Part shown: positions 5,818 through 7,800 of the stretch, piece by piece | Position numbering within the stretch: the first letter of the stretch is position 1 | How the letters are laid out: each line of letters starts with the position of its first letter | NCBI GenBank assembly: GCA_030067055.1 | Contig: JASJAL010000095.1 | Span: forward strand, 1-7,800 | Source of the DNA: Kiloniellales bacterium | Lineage (GTDB): Bacteria > Pseudomonadota > Alphaproteobacteria > Kiloniellales > JAKSBE01 | Direction of reading: 5' to 3' | Length of the DNA stretch: 7,800 nucleotides | The notes under the pieces: model-generated | The model's database searches: none | Seen by the model: only the letters and a program-made list of their open reading frames with translations | What the model was told of the DNA's origin: nothing | Program-made: the position numbers and the translations under genes

Positions 5818-6456
5818 TCAGTTCGGAAAGGCTTCGCGCAATTCGGCGAGCTGTGCCTCGTCCAGGCAGCGGTAGCGGCGTTCGCCCAACAGCAGGAACA
5901 GCTTGGCGGTTTCCTCCAGCTCCTCGGCGGAATAGACCGCCGCATCCAGGGCTTTGGCCGAGACCACCGGGCCGTGGTTGGCCAGCAGCATCGCGTGGTG
6001 TTCCTTGGCGATGCCCCGCACGGCCTCCGCCAGAGCCAGGTCGCCGGGGCGGTAGTAGGGGACCAGGGGCAGGCGGCCGATCCGCATGACGTAGTAGGCG
6101 GTGATCGGCGGCAGCACGTTCGTCGGGTCGAGTTCCTCCAGGCAGGAGACGGCGACCGAATGGGTGGCGTGGAGATGGACCACGGCCCGGTCCTCGGGCC
6201 GCTCTTCGTAGATCGCCAGGTGCAGGAAGGCTTCCTTCGAGGGCTTGTCGCCGGCCAGGTGCCGACCCTCGGGATCGAGCTTGGCGATCCGCTCGGGTTC
6301 CAGCATGCCCAGGCAGGAGTTGGTCGGCGTGACCAGGATGCCGTCCTCGAGCCGGACCGAGATGTTGCCGGAGGAGCCGCAGCCGTAGCCCCTCAGGAAA
6401 AGCGACTGGCCGAAGCGGACCATCGCCTCGCGCAGGCGGCCCTCCTGCGAGGTCAC
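5818..6456 (-). CDS. otnC: Class II aldolase/adducin-family decarboxylase, OtnC-like (3-oxo-tetronate 4-phosphate decarboxylase)
   Basis: In characterised L-threonate and D-erythronate pathways OtnC removes CO2 from 3-oxo-tetronate 4-phosphate, giving DHAP. The 212-residue length fits. Visible features are the phosphate-loop region SSGNIS (28-33) and TPTNSCLG (43-50), catalytic E75 (SKEAFLH), and zinc ligands H94, H96 (HLHATHS) and H161 (ANHGPV). YYVMRIGRLPLVPYYRPGD (121-139) looks like the OtnC/YgbL branch rather than fuculose aldolase. The start is GTG, overlapping the otnK stop as GTGA, with GAGG about 8 nt upstream, so translation is coupled to the kinase. The kinase neighbour makes the decarboxylase call much stronger than family membership alone. 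The exact carbon skeleton of the substrate is uncertain because the rest of the operon is unusual. Confidence 0.9.
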   Translation of the reverse strand: MTSQEGRLREAMVRFGQSLFLRGYGCGSSGNISVRLEDGILVTPTNSCLGMLEPERIAKLDPEGRHLAGDKPSKEAFLHLAIYEERPEDRAVVHLHATHSVAVSCLEELDPTNVLPPITAYYVMRIGRLPLVPYYRPGDLALAEAVRGIAKEHHAMLLANHGPVVSAKALDAAVYSAEELEETAKLFLLLGERRYRCLDEAQLAELREAFPN

Positions 6457-7715
6457 GACAACACCTCGAAGGCGCGGGTGAAGAAGTCGGCGCCGCCGAA
6501 GTTGCCGGACTTGAGCGCCAGGGCCAGCGGCACGTCGTCGAGGCTCATGGTCCAGGGCACGCCCGGGTCGATCTCGGGTCCGATCGCCAGGCTGCGGATG
6601 TCGAGCGCCGTCACCACCGCTCCCGAAGTTTCGCCGCCGGCGACCACCAGGCGACGGACCCCGGAGCGGACGAGGCCCTCGGCGATCCGGCCCATGGCGC
6701 GCTCGACCAACTGGCTCGCCCGCTCCCGCCCCAGATCGCGCTGTACCGCGGCCAGGGCCTCCGGTTCCGCGGTGGAGTAGATCAGGATCGGTTCCCTGCC
6801 GAGATCGTCGCGGGCCCAGGCCAGCGCGGCCTCGATGGCAGCGTCGCCGTCGGCCAAGGCCGCCGGATCCAAGCGGTAGCTCGGACGGCGCCGGCGCATT
6901 TCCGCGACTTGCCGGTTGGTGGCCTCCGAGCAGCTGCCCGAGAGCACCGCTGCGGGGGAGTCTGCAGGTGGGCGCGGCAGGGGCGGGATCGGGTTCAGTT
7001 CCCCACGGTCGCGGAAGATTGCCGGCAGGCCGACCGCCAGGCCCGAGCCGCCGGTGATCAACGGCAGCGTTTCCGTGGCCTGCGCCAGGGTCTCAAGATC
7101 GGCCTCGGACAGGGCATCGGCGATGGCGAGGGTCGTCCCGCCGGCACGCAATTCCTCGACGCGAGCTTCGACTGCACCGGCGCCGCGGGTGACGGCTGCC
7201 TGTGGAATTAGGCCGACCTGGCCGTGGCTCTGGCGTTGCAAGACTCGGACCAGGTCGCTGTCGGTCATGGGATTGAGCGGGTGGTGCCGCATCCCGGTCT
7301 CCGACAGCAGCCGGTCTCCTACGAAAAGGTGGCCCTGATAGACCGTGCGCCCATTCTCCGGCGCCGCCGGACAGGCAATCGTGAAATCGCTTTCCAAGGC
7401 GGACAGCAGGGCCTCCGCGACCGGACCGATGTTGCCGTCATCGGTCGAATCGAAAGTCGAGCAATACTTGAAGAAGAGCTTGCGGCAGCCCCGCGCACGC
7501 AGCCAGTCCAGGGCCTTCAACGACTGGGCGACCGCCTCGGCGGCGGCGATGCTCCGGGTCTTCAGGGCGATGACCGCGCCGTCGGCCTCGGTCGCCGGCC
7601 CATCGAGATCGCTGGGAATTCCGTTGTGCTGGACGCAGTAGAGACCCTGGCGAGTCAGCTTGTTCGCCAGGTCCGTGGCACCCGTGAAGTCGTCGGCGAT
7701 ACAGCCGAGAAGCAC
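6453..7715 (-). CDS. otnK: DUF1537-family acid-sugar kinase, OtnK-like (3-oxo-tetronate 4-kinase)
   Basis: This enzyme phosphorylates the terminal hydroxyl of a 3-oxo acid sugar with ATP, trapping it for OtnC. The 420-residue length matches the two-domain family. The N-terminal domain (about 1-235) carries CIADDFTGATDLAN (5-18), KYCSTFDST (83-91), GNIGP (94-98), CPAAPENGRTVYQGHLFV (115-132) and GGSGLAVGLP (222-231). The C-terminal nucleotide-binding domain carries SGSCSEATNRQV (259-270), GGETSGAVV (360-368), GPEIDPGVPW (379-388) and LKSGNFGGADFF (401-412). All expected motifs are intact. The start is GTG at 7715, with AGGGGAGG 5 nt upstream. It is the first gene of the five-gene operon. Other DUF1537 members act on D-threonate or on 3-oxo-isoapionate (OiaK). 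The adjacent otnC favours the OtnK assignment. Confidence 0.92.
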   Translation of the reverse strand: MLLGCIADDFTGATDLANKLTRQGLYCVQHNGIPSDLDGPATEADGAVIALKTRSIAAAEAVAQSLKALDWLRARGCRKLFFKYCSTFDSTDDGNIGPVAEALLSALESDFTIACPAAPENGRTVYQGHLFVGDRLLSETGMRHHPLNPMTDSDLVRVLQRQSHGQVGLIPQAAVTRGAGAVEARVEELRAGGTTLAIADALSEADLETLAQATETLPLITGGSGLAVGLPAIFRDRGELNPIPPLPRPPADSPAAVLSGSCSEATNRQVAEMRRRRPSYRLDPAALADGDAAIEAALAWARDDLGREPILIYSTAEPEALAAVQRDLGRERASQLVERAMGRIAEGLVRSGVRRLVVAGGETSGAVVTALDIRSLAIGPEIDPGVPWTMSLDDVPLALALKSGNFGGADFFTRAFEVLS

Positions 7716-7720
7716 CCGAT

Positions 7721-7728
7721 CCTCCCCT
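7721..7728 (-). promoter_or_regulatory. otnK: Ribosome binding site deciding the GTG start of otnK
   Basis: AGGGGAGG on the minus strand lies 5 nt from the GTG at 7715. It is the strongest such site in the operon, and the first strand of the kinase (LLGCIADDF) follows directly. Confidence 0.8.
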
Positions 7729-7761
7729 CGATGTCCGTTTCCCGGGCGACCCGCTCCCGTG

Positions 7762-7786
7762 TTTCCGATCTGGCCAGACCCGGAAA
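7762..7786. promoter_or_regulatory. Nested inverted repeat in the otnK leader
   Basis: Outer arms TTTCCG (7762-7767) and CGGAAA (7781-7786) enclose a perfect inner palindrome TCTGGCCAGA (7769-7778). The two are almost concentric. It lies about 50-70 nt upstream of the otnK start codon. It could be a repressor operator near the transcription start, or a leader hairpin. Confidence 0.45.
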
Positions 7787-7787
7787 T

Positions 7788-7799
7788 AACGTATACATT
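7788..7799. promoter_or_regulatory. GntR-operator-like palindrome with GTATAC core ahead of otnK
   Basis: AACGTATACATT is a 12 bp palindrome with one mismatched pair around a perfect GTATAC core. This core is frequent in operators of GntR-family regulators that control sugar-acid uptake and catabolism. TATACG within it could double as a -10 box for the operon, which would let a bound regulator block the promoter. Any -35 box would lie beyond the window edge. The regulator itself is not in the window. Confidence 0.45.
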
Positions 7800-7800
7800 A

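Noticed and set aside
5793..5945. A longer ABM-fold protein starting at 5945
   Set aside because: The extension overlaps otnC and encodes no ABM structure. The GTG at 5792 precedes the first strand.
4556..6780. Long plus-strand frames at 4556-5578 and 5767-6780
   Set aside because: They are antisense to the operon genes, lack ribosome sites and are rich in Gly, Ala, Arg and His without motifs.
1..7800. Mobile elements, CRISPR arrays, tRNA or rRNA genes, toxin-antitoxin or defence systems
   Set aside because: No terminal repeats, transposase motifs, spaced direct repeats, cloverleaf-like segments or defence-type domains were seen. All sizeable genes fit metabolism or transport.

Overview
The window looks like chromosomal DNA from an alphaproteobacterium, perhaps of the Rhodospirillales or a related order. 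The evidence is the very high GC content, strong Shine-Dalgarno sequences, frequent GTG starts and the character of the proteins. The lineage is an inference from style, not from a marker gene. No RNA genes, insertion sequences, CRISPR arrays or phage genes were seen.

Layout. (1) Positions 1-891, minus strand: a BMP/PnrA-type periplasmic solute-binding protein. Its C-terminus runs off the left edge. (2) Positions 892-1086: a divergent control region with an 18-20 bp LacI-operator-like dyad just ahead of the binding-protein gene. (3) Positions 1087-3189, plus strand: an NAD-type short-chain dehydrogenase (SDR), a small secreted protein of unknown function, and a YdfG-like NADP-type SDR. (4) Positions 3190-3371: a short region between convergent transcription units, holding a perfect 14 bp CRP-site-like palindrome. 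(5) Positions 7715 down to 3372, minus strand: five tightly packed genes read as one operon. They are otnK (DUF1537 acid-sugar kinase), otnC (class II aldolase-fold decarboxylase), a 95-residue ABM-fold protein, an isopropylmalate/tartrate-type beta-decarboxylating dehydrogenase, and a Gfo/Idh/MocA oxidoreductase. Their junctions are a GTGA overlap, a 25 nt gap, a 4 nt gap and an ATGA overlap. (6) Positions 7716-7800: the otnK leader, with two adjacent dyads, one of GTATAC type.

How the parts may work together. OtnK and OtnC are known to phosphorylate a 3-oxo acid sugar and then decarboxylate it, giving DHAP from four-carbon acids such as L-threonate or D-erythronate. The usual partners, the LtnD dehydrogenase and the OtnI isomerase, are not present here. 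In their place are a Gfo/Idh/MocA enzyme, an IPMDH-like enzyme whose catalytic Tyr position is Phe, a small ABM-fold protein and two SDRs. This suggests a variant acid-sugar pathway (possibly a branched or different sugar acid) with a BMP-type ABC importer next door. The substrate cannot be read from the sequence. The most interesting part of the window is this non-standard gene combination and its candidate operators.
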